DNA of 64,000 nt, from NCBI GenBank assembly GCA_963082875.1, contig OY720097.1, forward strand, positions 16,686,501 through 16,750,500, written 5' to 3'. This document shows, piece after piece, positions 14,848 through 26,002 of this stretch; the first letter of the stretch is position 1, and each line of letters starts with the position of its first letter. The notes under the pieces were generated by a model. That model saw only the letters and a list, made by a program, of their open reading frames with translations. It had not been told where the DNA came from and did not search any database. Both the position numbers and the translations under genes were made by a program. Source of the DNA: Corella eumyota (Eukaryota; Chordata; Ascidiacea; Phlebobranchia; Corellidae).

Positions 14848-16173
14848 TTATTCTGTTATTTTTACAGTAAACAAAAGAGAATTGGGGGAAGTTACATCCG
14901 CAACAATCAACTCTTGATTATTCTCAATACCGAGTTCTTTTAAAGTTTTTGATAAATTAGGTCTAGTAGCAACTTCAATTGAAGCAACTGTTTTCATGTA
15001 TAAAGTTTTGCTCATCCCTTTAATAACTGCAGTTATACCAGGACTTTTCATTTGTAATAAATTTGAGTCGCGCAAATAATCTAAAATATCTCGAAGTGTG
15101 GATCCAGAAGAAAACTTTAAAACTTGGGGCTTCTGACTACATGCCAAACAATTTGCATTTCTTTGGGCCTCAAAAGTGTAAGTATAAACACCATCCACAT
15201 CATTAAATACCATGTAGTTGTTTAAAGGAACACAACAACTACTAGCAAGCTTAAAAACCTCAGTTGCACATGCTGCAGCAATGACAGCATTTGTGGAAGC
15301 AACAGCTGGTATGATCCGCTTAACAACACCTTGTGTGAGCCGATATGTTACACCCTCTATTCCAAATTCATTTGCTCTTTCACTTGCCAAATTACAAATC
15401 CATTTAATATGGTCAGGATCATCACCATCTATAGGTACATCTCCAAATGGTTTTTCCTTTTCCCATCCAAACATTTTGACATACTCAACACAGTGTTCAG
15501 GTTGACGTGGTGTATGAGCTATTGTACACATGGGAAAGTTAATTTGAGGGGGGTATAAGTCCAATGTGCATTCTATACATGCAGACATGCCTGGTAATAT
15601 TACTCTGGCATTTCCTTTAAACCCTTCTGTGCCGCCATCTACAATGGGAATAATAGAACTTTGATCTAATGAACCATCATCATTGTACTCTAATAAACTA
15701 ATTATCATCCCGTTGATCCATCTCCGTGCCACGATGGAATCAAGACCACAAACAACAACATGAAACTGCTTGTAAAATTGTTCATCATAATCTTCAATTC
15801 TGCAAAAGTGAGGTACAACTTGCGCACCTTTGACTCGATTGTTAATAAACTCAGCTGCAACCTTTGCTTTTCCCTTACCAATGTCTTTATGACGAAACAA
15901 AAATTGACGATTTAGATTTGACAGATCTATTGTATCCATATCAATAACATGAATATGACGAAATCCACTTAAGGTTAAGTCCTTAAGGAGTTCGCAACCT
16001 AGACCACCAGCCCCAATTACAAGGATTTTACAATTGTTTAACATAAACTGAAGTATATCGAGACTTGGCTCAAAATCAGGGTGAGCAAATGGACTAGGAC
16101 GCCCAACAATATTTTCTAAGTTTTTCCATCTTCCAGGCCACGTAGTTGTTTCTCTTGGTGAAGAAATGTCCAT
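14848..16173 (-). CDS. UBA3: NEDD8-activating enzyme E1 catalytic subunit
   Basis: Catalytic half of the NAE1-UBA3 heterodimer, which adenylates NEDD8, forms a thioester and passes it to UBE2M for cullin neddylation. Intronless, 441 residues, full family length. It has the nucleotide-binding loop GAGGLGCE (residues 54-61), the adenylation segment [12 protein letters not shown] (83-94), zinc-binding CxxC pairs (C199/C202 and CLAC near 343-346) and the catalytic Cys216 in [15 protein letters not shown]. The C-terminal ubiquitin-like E2-binding domain ends at ITE. Protein sequences of both units are identical. The absence of introns contrasts with neighbouring CCT8 and PDXK. Confidence 0.96.
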   Translation of the reverse strand: MDISSPRETTTWPGRWKNLENIVGRPSPFAHPDFEPSLDILQFMLNNCKILVIGAGGLGCELLKDLTLSGFRHIHVIDMDTIDLSNLNRQFLFRHKDIGKGKAKVAAEFINNRVKGAQVVPHFCRIEDYDEQFYKQFHVVVCGLDSIVARRWINGMIISLLEYNDDGSLDQSSIIPIVDGGTEGFKGNARVILPGMSACIECTLDLYPPQINFPMCTIAHTPRQPEHCVEYVKMFGWEKEKPFGDVPIDGDDPDHIKWICNLASERANEFGIEGVTYRLTQGVVKRIIPAVASTNAVIAAACATEVFKLASSCCVPLNNYMVFNDVDGVYTYTFEAQRNANCLACSQKPQVLKFSSGSTLRDILDYLRDSNLLQMKSPGITAVIKGMSKTLYMKTVASIEVATRPNLSKTLKELGIENNQELIVADVTSPNSLLFTVKITE

Positions 16174-16855
16174 TTTACCCCAAATATTTTTCTAAAACGT
16201 ATTAAACAATAGAAAAATTACTAAACGCGGGAAAAATTATTTTCATGGATAAGTTGTGTAACTTTACTACTATATACTTTATCATTCATGGATTAATTTA
16301 AAAAATTTGTAACAATCTAACAATGTTTTTTAATTAATAAATAACCTCAAAACTGCTTAATCTTTTTAAAAAGTTTACTTTGTAGAAGATATTTTATACG
16401 CATGACTGCACCATGCTCATTTTTATGATTTACGATCTCAAAACGTTATCCTCAACAAAAATAAAGACCTTTTTAAATCAATCTGAAAATTGAAAAGACT
16501 TTTTACAAACAAAAGTTTTTTTTCAGTTTAGAACAATTAGCGGTTTTTAAACGGCAGTTCCAGTGTGTCACTTTGCTTACTATCGGGATCGTCAGATAGT
16601 AATAACGTAATGACGATGTGCTTACTATGCGCACGTTGCCAACTTGCTCCACCGGTAAAACGAAATCAGCGCTAAGCATTGCATAGTTTTAGTTAAGATT
16701 TGTTCACTTTTGTTTTACATTTGTTGCGTAAAATACAGTTCGTTTATTAATAAAATAACTTATGAAGTTACAATCTTGGAAAAATAGTAGGAAAAATTTA
16801 TAATTCATCACTGTCTGTTATTCTATGTAAAAGACTGAAAGAAGCAATATCAGAA
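16174..16855. promoter_or_regulatory. Divergent intergenic region UBA3 / CHCHD1 with E2F-like site
   Basis: 682 bp between divergent start codons, likely a shared bidirectional promoter. An E2F-like GCGGGAAA occurs at 16227-16234, close to the UBA3 start. A locally GC-richer block (about 16550-16670) contains several CpGs and the near-repeat pair CTTACTATCGG and CTTACTATGCG. It is almost unchanged in unit 2 (50833-51514). The promoter role is inferred from position. Confidence 0.5.
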
Positions 16856-17320
16856 ATGTCAAAACGATTTTCAGATATAAATGCTAAAATATCTTACATC
16901 ACAAACCGGAAAACTGGACCAATACTTAAAGTAAAACGACCCATTATAATTAATGAGGACACTAAATTTGTAAACGTTCGACAAGAGAGAAATAAAATTT
17001 CATGCAGCGATCAAGTGGCAGCTTTGTTCCTATGCCTAAAAGAAAATAATTATTTGGATGCGAATTGTAAGCCAGAGTTAAAAAATTATCTGGAATGTGA
17101 TAAAAAAGTTAAAGCCAACTTTCAAAGACAAGAAGTTCAGGTTAAGCTTCCAAAAGGAAATTTAAAATTTGATGAAGCAAGGGATTTGTTAAAAAGTTAC
17201 CCAAATCCTGTGCATAAAAAGACTTATAATATTAAGAAAAACAATTTGATTTCTTTTTCTCCAGTCAAAAGAGTTAAAATTCCCAACAACGATATGGGAA
17301 GATCATTTAAAAAAATCTAA
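16856..17320 (+). CDS. CHCHD1: CHCHD1-like mitoribosomal small-subunit protein mS37
   Basis: Single exon, 154 residues. A CHCH domain has twin CX9C motifs: Cys50 and Cys60 in CSDQVAALFLC, and Cys71 and Cys81 in CKPELKNYLEC. Such proteins are oxidised by MIA40 in the intermembrane space or, for mS37, end in the mitochondrial ribosome. The N-terminal segment KTGPILKVKRPIIINE and the C-terminal segment ending in a PNP motif resemble CHCHD1 rather than other twin-CX9C families. It is somewhat longer than human CHCHD1 (118 residues) because of a basic C-terminal extension. Identical in both units. Confidence 0.85.
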   Translation: MSKRFSDINAKISYITNRKTGPILKVKRPIIINEDTKFVNVRQERNKISCSDQVAALFLCLKENNYLDANCKPELKNYLECDKKVKANFQRQEVQVKLPKGNLKFDEARDLLKSYPNPVHKKTYNIKKNNLISFSPVKRVKIPNNDMGRSFKKI

Positions 17321-17509
17321 AAGTTTACCTGTTCATATTTTAACCCATCATTAAAATAGCTTTTAAATGTGTTTTGGGTTTAACTAATATTAAATATTTA
17401 ATTATTTAAAATGTTGCAATTATTATCATCTAGATATAAATTCAACTTTTTGTAACTTGCATTTTGTCTTTAGATTTTTTAAATTTATCAGTATAGTAAA
17501 AATATCAAA

Positions 17510-17755
17510 ATGTCTGAACAGGTAGCTAAACGAACTAAAACCGAAAAAGTGGGAATTATTGGAAGGTAAAATAAATTCCACATGAAACTAACTCAATATC
17601 AAACCCATATTAATCCCTTACATTTTTAACAGTGGTCTTATTGGAAGAAGTTGGTCAATGTTATATGCAGGGGCTGGGTATAACGTTGTTATGTACGATT
17701 CTGAGTTTGAAGCTGGTGGAACAACGGTACCGCCCAAGTTTTGTCCTTCTTTTCG
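17510..17755 (+). pseudogene. Truncated CRYL1-like (L-gulonate 3-dehydrogenase) 5' fragment
   Basis: Two exons (17510-17565 and 17633-17755) encode an N-terminal Rossmann start: KVGIIGSGLIGRSWSMLYA followed by GYNVVMYD, as in lambda-crystallin/3-hydroxyacyl-CoA dehydrogenases. A good donor follows (TTCG then GTAAGC; read through, TAA is in frame), but no further dehydrogenase exon is recognisable before the opposite-strand cysteine-rich gene. A full enzyme would need about 250 more residues. The last residues, about EAGGTTVPPKFCPSF, do not resemble the family. Best read as a truncated copy or an orphan 5' end; a distant downstream exon cannot be excluded. It starts 189 bp after CHCHD1. Confidence 0.6.
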
Positions 17756-17849
17756 GTAAGCATGCGTAACCCAAACCTGTAACATTATTTAATTTATCTT
17801 TTACAGTGTGTTAAATTGTTATTATTTTAAATAAAAAAATAAAAAAATT

Positions 17850-18003
17850 TTACCGTCACACCGCACTGGGCCGCTAATACGTGTATCGTATCCATTTTGG
17901 AATAAAAAGATGGTTCTACCTCAACAGTGAGGCCATTGTATCCCTTTATCCTGGTGGAACTATATGTCATAAGTGAGCAGCCTAAACGCAGATATCATTA
18001 AAC
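17850..18003. other. Unexplained GC-richer block, possibly a repeat copy
   Basis: After an A/T-rich run comes a compositionally distinct stretch with CACCGCACTGGGCCGC and a short hairpin CCTCA-acag-TGAGG. It has no open frame of note. On the minus strand it includes AGGATAAAG, also found near the tail of the SINE in PDXK, so it may be a worn repeat. It is unchanged in unit 2 (about 52509-52662). Confidence 0.35.
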
Positions 18004-18026
18004 AACTGAAGTGTAAATATATTTTT

Positions 18027-18552
18027 AAGTATATTTCATTGAACTGTTACTTCCTGATGAAGTCCCACTTGCACAACACTGTCTTTCTGAGGGTCCGCCA
18101 CATTTTCCACTAGAATACGAGCCTGAGCAGTAGTTGCTGTTGTCTTAGCAATTTCCGCACACACTATCGCACGCTGAATCGGAACTGGACCAAATATTTT
18201 CGTTTGCTTGACCTGGATAACAGATAAATAAAATAATTAGCTTTACGTCAAATATAAATTTTACTGTAAAACGCTTAAAAGTTACATATGGCGTCGCAGT
18301 TTAAACAGCAACGACGGTTAGAATCTCCATCGCATTTTCCTTGTTCAACTCCAGCATTACAAACGTAGTATCTATAGTCGACGCATGTTCCGCCTTTAGA
18401 TGTGCACTGGAAATCGGAAGCTAAAATTGCAAATGCGTAATGCTACATTAAATCAGATTTTGATAAATTTTGTAATTTTTGTGTTAAACTAATTGACATG
18501 TTTTACCTAAAGCTCCCGTCGCTAGAAAAATAAGAACCAAACGCGAAATCAT
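18027..18552 (-). CDS. Small secreted cysteine-rich protein, two-domain design (unit 1)
   Basis: Three exons: 18507-18552, 18286-18420 and one starting at 18212. Exon 1 encodes a signal peptide (ISRLVLIFLATGALA). Exon 2 encodes a cysteine domain with spacing C-x6-C-x7-C-x8-C-x7-CC-x2-C, including GGTCVDYRYYVC and GKCDGDSNRRCC. Exon 3 begins a second such domain, but the frame ends at a stop (18145-18147) within it; the same frame downstream still shows SGKCGGPSERQCC. The stop is the same in both units. The spacing recalls small Cys-rich modules of secreted antibacterial or cell-wall-lytic proteins, and loosely defensins; I cannot name the family. The feature end covers the frame to its next stop at about 18027. 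Confidence 0.6.
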
Positions 18553-18616
18553 TTTTGCTAATGCTGTGCAGAAACGTAACCTATTTGTAAAATTACTGAA
18601 CTTGCAAACGTTACCC

Positions 18617-18624
18617 TATATATA
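18617..18624 (-). promoter_or_regulatory. TATA box for the cysteine-rich gene
   Basis: TATATATA followed by a G/C-rich GGGTAACG lies about 65 bp upstream of the start codon of the secreted cysteine-rich gene on the minus strand, the right place for a TATA box with a short 5' UTR. It is conserved in unit 2. Confidence 0.55.
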
Positions 18625-19722
18625 GTAAATACATGCGTGTGAATGAACATGTGTGAATACTTACATTAAATTTAAAAATAAATTCGTTGCTTGCTAACAC
18701 ACTGTCTAACTATAACTAAACTTAATACGGTAAACCTGGCTTGGTGTTATGCGTCGGAAGATCAACATTAACACTTTCTAAAATTTAACTCAAAAATAAA
18801 TAATATGTTTGCTTTTAAAACAGCGTTAGCGTGTAATAAAACTAAATTGACTTATTGATATAAGGCACTTCACAAATAAAAACAAAAACAGCATCAAATA
18901 ACTTTTACCCATGTATAGTAGGACATTGTCATGTATTTTTGTTATAATATAATTGTACCAATTTGTTTTATAACAACTACCCGGCTATACCTCTTAAAAC
19001 CAATCAGCAATGCAAGTAGTTTGCAAAACTGAAAACTCGCTGTCATACCACGAAAAAAACATTTTTTGGCAAAATATATAATGGAAATTTTATTTGTATA
19101 TTAGGCCTACGGCCAATTCTGTTCATTTCGACCTTTTATTTTTCCATAATTACAAAAAATAATAAAAGCAGCAGAATTCTAAAGTACAAATTTAAAAATG
19201 TTAACAATCTTTACCTCAAAGCCAAAATTTATGTAAAAGTGCACTATTTTGTTAAAGTAAAGGCAAAAATTTAAATAAAAAAAAAAACTTGTTTGACTAA
19301 GAACAACATTAAAAAAAATTGACTGATCAAATTACTTTTTTTTAAAAACGAGCTAAATTTATAATGGAAAATGAGTAACTTTAGCGGTTGACGTTAAGAT
19401 TTATTCAAGCGGAACAAGTCTCACATGGTTGATGAAAAAAAGGGAAATCGAACGGAATCTATTTGAATCGTTGTTAGGCATGCTTTTGCTAGAATGTTCG
19501 AAAATAAATTCTAGTTATCTATCAGTCAATGTGATATATTTAAACCCAGGGTGTGTATGCAATCAAGCTGTTCATTAATACATTATTTTTAATTTAATTT
19601 TTTTATTGTATATTAAGTTAAGCTAGTTGTTAATATTTATAACGTTTTAGGTATTTGTATTTAAAAAAATTATATTTCAGGATCAATATTTTTTAATTAT
19701 TAAAATCTAAAAATTACACAAA
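18625..19722. other. Intergenic region upstream of CCT8
   Basis: About 1.1 kb of AT-rich DNA between the divergent cysteine-rich gene and CCT8. No gene is supported. It must contain the CCT8 promoter. A locally less AT-rich stretch near 19380-19560 includes GTTCGAAAATA and GAATCGTTGTTAGG, of unknown meaning. Unit 2 carries the same sequence with short insertions such as AATTAAAC-type indels near 53356. Confidence 0.5.
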
Positions 19723-22429
19723 ATGGCTTTCCATGTACCTAAAGCACCAGGATTCTCACAAATGCTTAAAGATGGGGCAAGAGTAAGTTAAATTGCGTTA
19801 CTTCTAACTTTAACATTTTTGAAAAAAATACTTAATGTTTTAATTTAATTTTTAGCATTACCAAGGTTTAGATGAAGCAGTATACAGAAACATTAATGCT
19901 TGCAAAGAATTAGCAAAAACCACCAAAACGGCATTTGGTCCCCATGGTAAGTTTTATGTAAAATATAATATATAAATGGTGTTAAAACAAAAGAATGCTT
20001 AATGGTGTAATTATTTGTAATTTAATACCAAGCTTTAAATATGCCAAATAAATAGGATTTACAATATAGTTGTGTTTAGGAATAAACAAAATGGTCATTA
20101 ACCATATTGAAAAACTGTTTGTTACAAATGATGCAGCTACAATTTTAAAAGAGTTGGAGGTATTTATTTTTTCTTAAATTTTCAACAATTAAACTAATAT
20201 GGTTTATTTTTCTGTGTTATTTTTATTTGTATAACCTTTTTAGGTTCAACATCCAGCAGCAAAGATGGTGGTGATTGCATCGCAAATGTGTGAACAAGAA
20301 GTTGGAGATGGAACCAATCTCGTTCTTATCCTTGCAGGTAAAAATTAGTTATAAATTTTAAATAAAAATTGCAGTATGTGATGGATAATTTAAGGTGGTG
20401 ATATCATCTGAGCTCGCAAATTTAATTCATGACATATCTCTAAATAAAATCTAATGTTTACTTCTGCAATTTTTATTTATAGGAGCTATGTTAAGCCAAG
20501 CAGAAGAATTGTTAAGATTGGGTTTATCTGTTACTGAAGTAATTGAAGGATATGAACAGGCTTGTGAAAAAGCAATTGAAATATTACCTGGTAAATAAAT
20601 TTAGCGTCTATTATTCCCACTTTTTCGTAAATGTTAAAAAACTCTCTTTAGCTTATTTACCAACTAAACCTGAATTTGGTTGATATTTAGACCTAGTATG
20701 TTCAAGTGTAGAAGACCTTAGGAATGAAGAAATGGTAACAAAAGCTTTAAGAACTTGTATTGCAAGTAAACAATATGGAAATGAAGATTTTCTTTCCAAG
20801 TTGATTACTAAAGCGTGTAGTAAGTTTATATTTTAATTACTAGTAAACTAAAAAGAGATTTCCTCACTAACCAACAAAAACAGGTTTACTCAGAACGCTT
20901 TTTTCTATTTTGTAGCTTCAATTCTTCCACCAACCAAATTGTCATTTAGTGTGGATAGTGTCAGAGTTGCCAAATTAATGGGAGCAGGAGTTCACTCTTC
21001 AAAAGTTATTAATGGAATGGTTTTCTTGCGGGAATGTGAAAGTAATTTTTTACAAAAACAGTAATTTTTCTTCAAGGTATCCCTTACATCAGAAATTATT
21101 CATATTTTTTTTGATAATAGGTGACTTAAACATGATGAAAGATGCCAAGGTGGCGGTATTTTCTTGTCCTTTTGACATGCTCAACACTGAAACCAAGGGC
21201 ACAGTTTTGATCAAGAATGCCAAAGAACTTAAAGAGTTCAGCACTGGAGAAGAAAATATGTTGGATGCTGTAAGTTTGAGCTGAGAAAACAAATCATGAA
21301 GTATACAACTTTAAATATATTTTATAATATTTCTGTTACTTTTAGCAAATTAAAGCCATCGTGGACACTGGTGTAAACGTTATTGTATCTGGAGGCAAAG
21401 TTTCAGATCTTGCTCTCCATTTTTCCAATAAATATAAATTGATGGTCGTTCGCCTCAACTCAAAATGGGATATTAGAAGATTGTGTAAAACCATCAATGC
21501 CACTCCTCTTCCAAGACTGGTAATAATTTAAAAAAAAATATGTTAATTTTTGTGCACTTTTGTTGCAAAAATAAAGACAAACTTTTTTGTCATGTACATA
21601 ATTTTTAATAATTTGCATTGTTTTGTATAGACCCCACCCACAGCAGATGAAATAGGTCACTGTGCAATTGTTCGCCAAGATGAGGTTGGTGACCGAAGTG
21701 TGGTCATCTTCGAGCATTTGTCTAATGAGGGAAACAAGATATGCACTCTAGCTCTCCGTGCAGCTACACCAAATATTATGGATGATTTGGAACGTGCAGT
21801 TGATGATGGCGTCAACAATTTCAAAGTTCTAACTAGAGTAAGTATTAGAGTGTTAATCTAGCAAGAATTTAACAACCCACTACAAAGCTTCTATGTTTAA
21901 AAAAATTTTTTTATGGGACAACAGACTGGTCCCAGGAGCTGGAGCTACAGAAATTGAACTCGCAAGACAAATCCAGAAATTCGGTGAATCCCAACCCGGT
22001 TTGGAGCAATATGCCATCAAGAAGTATGCACAGGCACTAGAAGTTGTCCCCAGGGCATTAGCTGAAAATGCAGGGCTTAACCCAACTGAAATTGTATCCA
22101 AACTGTATGCAGCTCACCAGGTAAACTATTGATTACCAAGTATCTATTCTAGCAACTTGCAAAATAATCATTTTGGTGTTACTTTAATTATGAATACTTA
22201 TTTTCAGGATGGTGCATCAAATGGAGTTGATATTGAAGAAGGTGAAGTTCTTAATTCTGTAGAAGCTGGTATAACAGATTCCTACTTGGTTAAGCACTGG
22301 GCTTTAAGACTGGCCACCAACGCAGCAGTCACTGTTCTTAGGGTGGATCAAATTATTATGGCAAAACCAGCAGGAGGCCCAAAGCCCACTAAACAGGGAG
22401 GAGACTGGGATAAAGACGATGATGAATAA
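19723..22429 (+). pseudogene. CCT8: CCT8, chaperonin theta subunit, unit 1 copy with a lost splice acceptor
   Basis: Theta subunit of the TRiC/CCT chaperonin, which folds actin and tubulin. Twelve exons: 19723-19782, 19856-19946, 20080-20159, 20244-20337, 20483-20590, 20691-20819, 20916-21041, 21121-21269, 21346-21519, 21631-21837, 21917-22120, 22208-22429. They total 547 codons plus stop, against 548 residues in human. It has VPKAPGF at the N-terminus, VTNDAATIL, the ATPase loop GDGT (about 98-101), VDDGVNNFKVLTR, and the C-terminal NAAVTVLRVDQIIMAKPAGGPKP in pieces. The acceptor before exon 11 reads TATGG where unit 2 has TATAG; the next AG is 8 bp into the exon and would shift the frame. 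It also has Ile for the conserved Met in GMNKMV and Thr for Pro near the C-terminus. All other junctions are sound. Polyadenylation signal AATAAA at 22454-22459. Confidence 0.8.
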
Positions 22430-23093
22430 GCTTTTTTTCATAAAAATTAGGCAAATAAAAAAAATTTGGTCAAAATTCAAAACTGTTCGAGATTAAAGGC
22501 GTTTAAGTTTAAATTTAATAACGGCAAAATTTTTGCTGCTCTTAAATTCACATATTTACTGTTTTGCATGTTAAAAATTTCTTGTACATGTTGTAACCAG
22601 GAAGTTTTCCTTTCGTAGATTTTTTGTTGCTGTTGTGCAATTGTTGGAATTACATCAGAGTTCCACAATAAGAAAATAAAAATTCCTTGTTTGCAATGAC
22701 TTTTTGATTAATTGAAATATATTCTTATTTATAAGAAAAAAGGTGCTATAGATTAATTTAATACAAGGTAGTCAGTAACAAAAAGATATCACCTGTATTT
22801 TTTAGCCTTGCATAAACATACAATACACAAGCTAGTAAATATGTTTGTATGCTGGCATTTTAGGATTTATTAACATTATTCAATAAAATTTAAACTAAAA
22901 GAAAAAAACTTGGTCCAAGAGCATCTTAATATATGTTAAACAAATAAGAAGTTTTATATAAAAACATTAAATTAAAATTAACTACTACAAAAATAATTTA
23001 TAAAATGTACAATTAGAAATGCTTTTTAGATTAAACATTGCATAATTTTCCAGACAAGAGAATTATTTTAAAATAGCATGTTCAAATTATACA
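22430..23093. other. Convergent 3' region CCT8 / PDXK
   Basis: AT-rich, no gene supported. It contains the likely 3' UTRs of the two convergent genes. Unit 2 counterpart: 57104-57766. Confidence 0.6.
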
Positions 23094-25296
23094 TTAACTG
23101 TTTTCTATATGAGAACCTTTAATGCACATTTTTGGGTTTTCGATATCTCGCTTGCTTTGAATCATTCTTAGTTCAAGGTTTGAAAAAGTTGGTTTTGTAC
23201 CACTAGGTACTTCATCTAATAAATAAATTAAAAAGATTTAACTAATTCATTGATTTTTAGTAGAATAACCTTCTAATTTATTGATTTTCGGTAAACTTAC
23301 CTTCAGCAGCTTTTTGGGTTCGTATTAAAACATTGTGCATAGTTGAAATAACTTTTTCTAGAGCAAGTTTCAGGTCATCAGGATGCTGGTGTGTCCAAGC
23401 CAAAAGGAGGGCAGCAAAGAGGTCACCTGACCCAACAAATGCTGCACCAATCAGTGGCATTTCAAGTTTTATTTTTTGACATGTATGTCCATTAGTTACT
23501 GATAAAAAACAAAAATTTGTCACAAATACATAATCATTTTTAAGAACCCAAGGCACAACTGCTTTAGATTCTAAATACATAATTTATGTTTGTAAATCTT
23601 ACATAATTGTTTGCTTCCATAACCGACAAGAGAGTCTTTTCCACCTAAAGTTGAACTACTTATCACAACAAGATTTGGTCCTAAGGAATGTAAATGATCT
23701 ATTGCCTGTATAGCTTCTTTTTCTGTTGTAATAGGTTTTCCTAAAAACAACGTAAAAACAACTAAGTTACTAAATAAAAAAAATTTAAAACAAAAAATAA
23801 ACAAATCATGAAAAATGTGTAACTATAATTCGTAAATAATAGTTTACAATTTACCTGTCAGAAGTTCAGCTTCAAATTGGTTTGGAACCAACACATCAGC
23901 AATCGGAACAACTTCTTCTCTGTATACTGGTAAAAGTTCCTCAGGAACATACATTTTTCCCTCTCCATCCCAAGTATCCCCCATCACAGGGTCACACACT
24001 AAAAATCGGATAAAAATAAAAAATAGGATAATTTTACGTAACTATTTTAAAGACTAGTTCAAAAACAAAATTACACATAAATCTTACCATAAATTAAATT
24101 AGGGTTTCTTTCTTTTAACTCCTTAATAATTTCTACCATCTTTCGTAACATTAATTTGTCTCTACAGTAACCTAAAATTGAATAAGTTTAAGATATTAAT
24201 TAAACTACTCATTCATTCAAAAAAGAAAACATTTTTTTTAGCATAACCAAGGCATAAAGTATTCAAAAGATTTTAGAACAAACCTGTTAATACATAATCG
24301 TAACGAATGACATCATTTAGTTTTAAAGTTTCATATAATTCCTCAATTTCATCACAGTGTAAAATTTGTCCCTTCCAATGTGGATATCCAGTGTGGTTTG
24401 AAAACTGAACTGAGTTTATAAAATCGACCTCAAAACCCAATAACTACAATGCAAGTAAGAATTTTAATAAATAATTGGTATATAGTTTTAATATTATTAT
24501 TTTAAAATTTAATTATATATAGAATGTATAAGCTATAAACACACAGAGTAAATATATTTAAAAATATACATAAATAAATAATTTTAGCAGGTTTTCGTAG
24601 CATACTTATTTTAGCTATTTTTAATAAGTTTAAATTTACAACTCAGACAAACAGGAAACAAAAAGCATATGGGCCTTTTTGTAAAACAAGAAATGTTGCA
24701 TTTTATAATAAATCACATTTAAAAAAGAATTTTTATTAAAAATTAAAATATCACAAAAGTATAATATTAAATTTTATTTGTTGTTATGGAAGTATGTTAA
24801 TAAAGTTCATGTGCATTTCTTTATTTTTATTTTATTTTTTTGTATATATCTTTATCCTCGATGAGGGAAAGTCGAATGCGCGACTTAAACATAGAGTAAC
24901 ATAAGTTACTCCGACCCAGTCTCGAGTTGCCTGTGGCAGTTTGGGATATTATAGAGACTATAATTGCCCGGTAATTATGCTGCTGATTAAGTGCTGGCTC
25001 AGCAGGAGTTTATACCGTTTATAGCGCCTTACTCAAGGGCGCTACAGCATGAGATCAGTGGGGATTGAACCCACGACCTCATGTGTGGTGTAGCAAGTGT
25101 TCTTACCACTACACCACGCTGTCGGCTATGTTAGCTTATTAGACCGAACATATTGAAATTTAAACAATAAATTTCAACACTTTTTATTACAAATTATCAT
25201 AACAAATAACTATACCTGAAGTGGAAATACAGCAGATCTATTACCAACATATCCACGAACGACGTGACTTTGAATGGACAAGACCCGAGTCGTCAT
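23094..25296 (-). CDS. PDXK: Pyridoxal kinase (unit 1, intact)
   Basis: Phosphorylates pyridoxal, pyridoxine and pyridoxamine in vitamin B6 salvage; cytosolic. Seven exons: 25216-25296, 24284-24443, 24088-24171, 23855-23998, 23603-23740, 23301-23498, 23094-23215, giving 308 residues (human 312) with all phases consistent. Motifs: [18 protein letters not shown] at the N-terminus; [35 protein letters not shown]; the anion-hole/catalytic [13 protein letters not shown] with Asp near residue 228; and the family C-terminus [16 protein letters not shown] tRNA-derived SINE sits in intron 1. It is convergent with CCT8 and divergent from the vWF-like gene. Confidence 0.95.
24845..25126 (-). repeat. tRNA-derived SINE in PDXK intron 1 (unit 1)
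   Basis: Read on the minus strand, it starts GCCGACAGCGTGGTGTAGTG, with a Pol III A box (TGGTGTAGTGG, 25107-25117) and a B box (GGTTCAATCC, 25062-25071) in a tRNA-like head. A body of unrelated sequence follows, then an A/T-rich tail after AGGATAAAG. The copy in unit 2 (59496-59777) is at the same site, so insertion preceded the duplication. Confidence 0.85.
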
Positions 25297-26002
25297 TTTT
25301 GTGAAAGAAATTTTAAACTTTGTCTTTTTTAAATTTGTTATTTAAACTCTATTCAGCTATTTAAAGAAGAGTAGACGTAAATTAACAAAAATATTTAAAC
25401 AACAAGACTACAAAACGCAATAAGTTAACTCAGCAAAAACTTGACCTACAAACTTTAATCAACACAACTTAAAACTATATTTCGTCACTTAAGACAAAAA
25501 CAAAACAAACTGAAATCGATAAATCATTGACACGTTGTTACGCATGATTTGCCAAATCACGTGAATGATTTTTATCCCCAACATATAAGTTACTATAAAA
25601 AAATAATAAAAGGAATTGAGTGGTACTAAAATGGTTATAATAACAGTTATTGTAACAAAAAATTTAAAGATTTAACATTATTTTATTGCAAAAGGTTTGA
25701 ATATCGTTTTTTTATAAAATTATCTATCACGCAAAAAACCGCTTGTTTTTGTGCAAACTTTGGATTTTTGAACTTTATTCGTAATGTACGGAAATAATTA
25801 CTACGAATCTGACTAATTTAGCTTAGTTCCTGGATATGAATAACTTTTAAACCAATTTTTAGGACGTTATGCAAAGTAGCAAATTATTTTAAAGGTGTTT
25901 AAGACTAAAATGGTTAGTATGAAATAAATTAATTTTCTAAAATAGCGCATTGTTAACCAAATTTGTTAAATTTTTAACATTTTTTTAGAAAATAATCACA
26001 TT
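25297..26002. promoter_or_regulatory. Divergent intergenic region PDXK / vWF-like gene with palindromic E-box
   Basis: About 700 bp between divergent start codons. The palindrome TCACGTGA, an E-box of the USF/MITF/TFE type, is at 25557-25564, 261 bp upstream of the PDXK start. It is kept in unit 2 at the equivalent place. The remainder is AT-rich with no gene. Confidence 0.5.

Noticed and set aside
25050-25126. Possible tRNA gene on the minus strand
   Set aside because: It has A and B boxes but is followed by a SINE body and A/T-rich tail and lies in an intron; it is the tRNA-derived head of a SINE.
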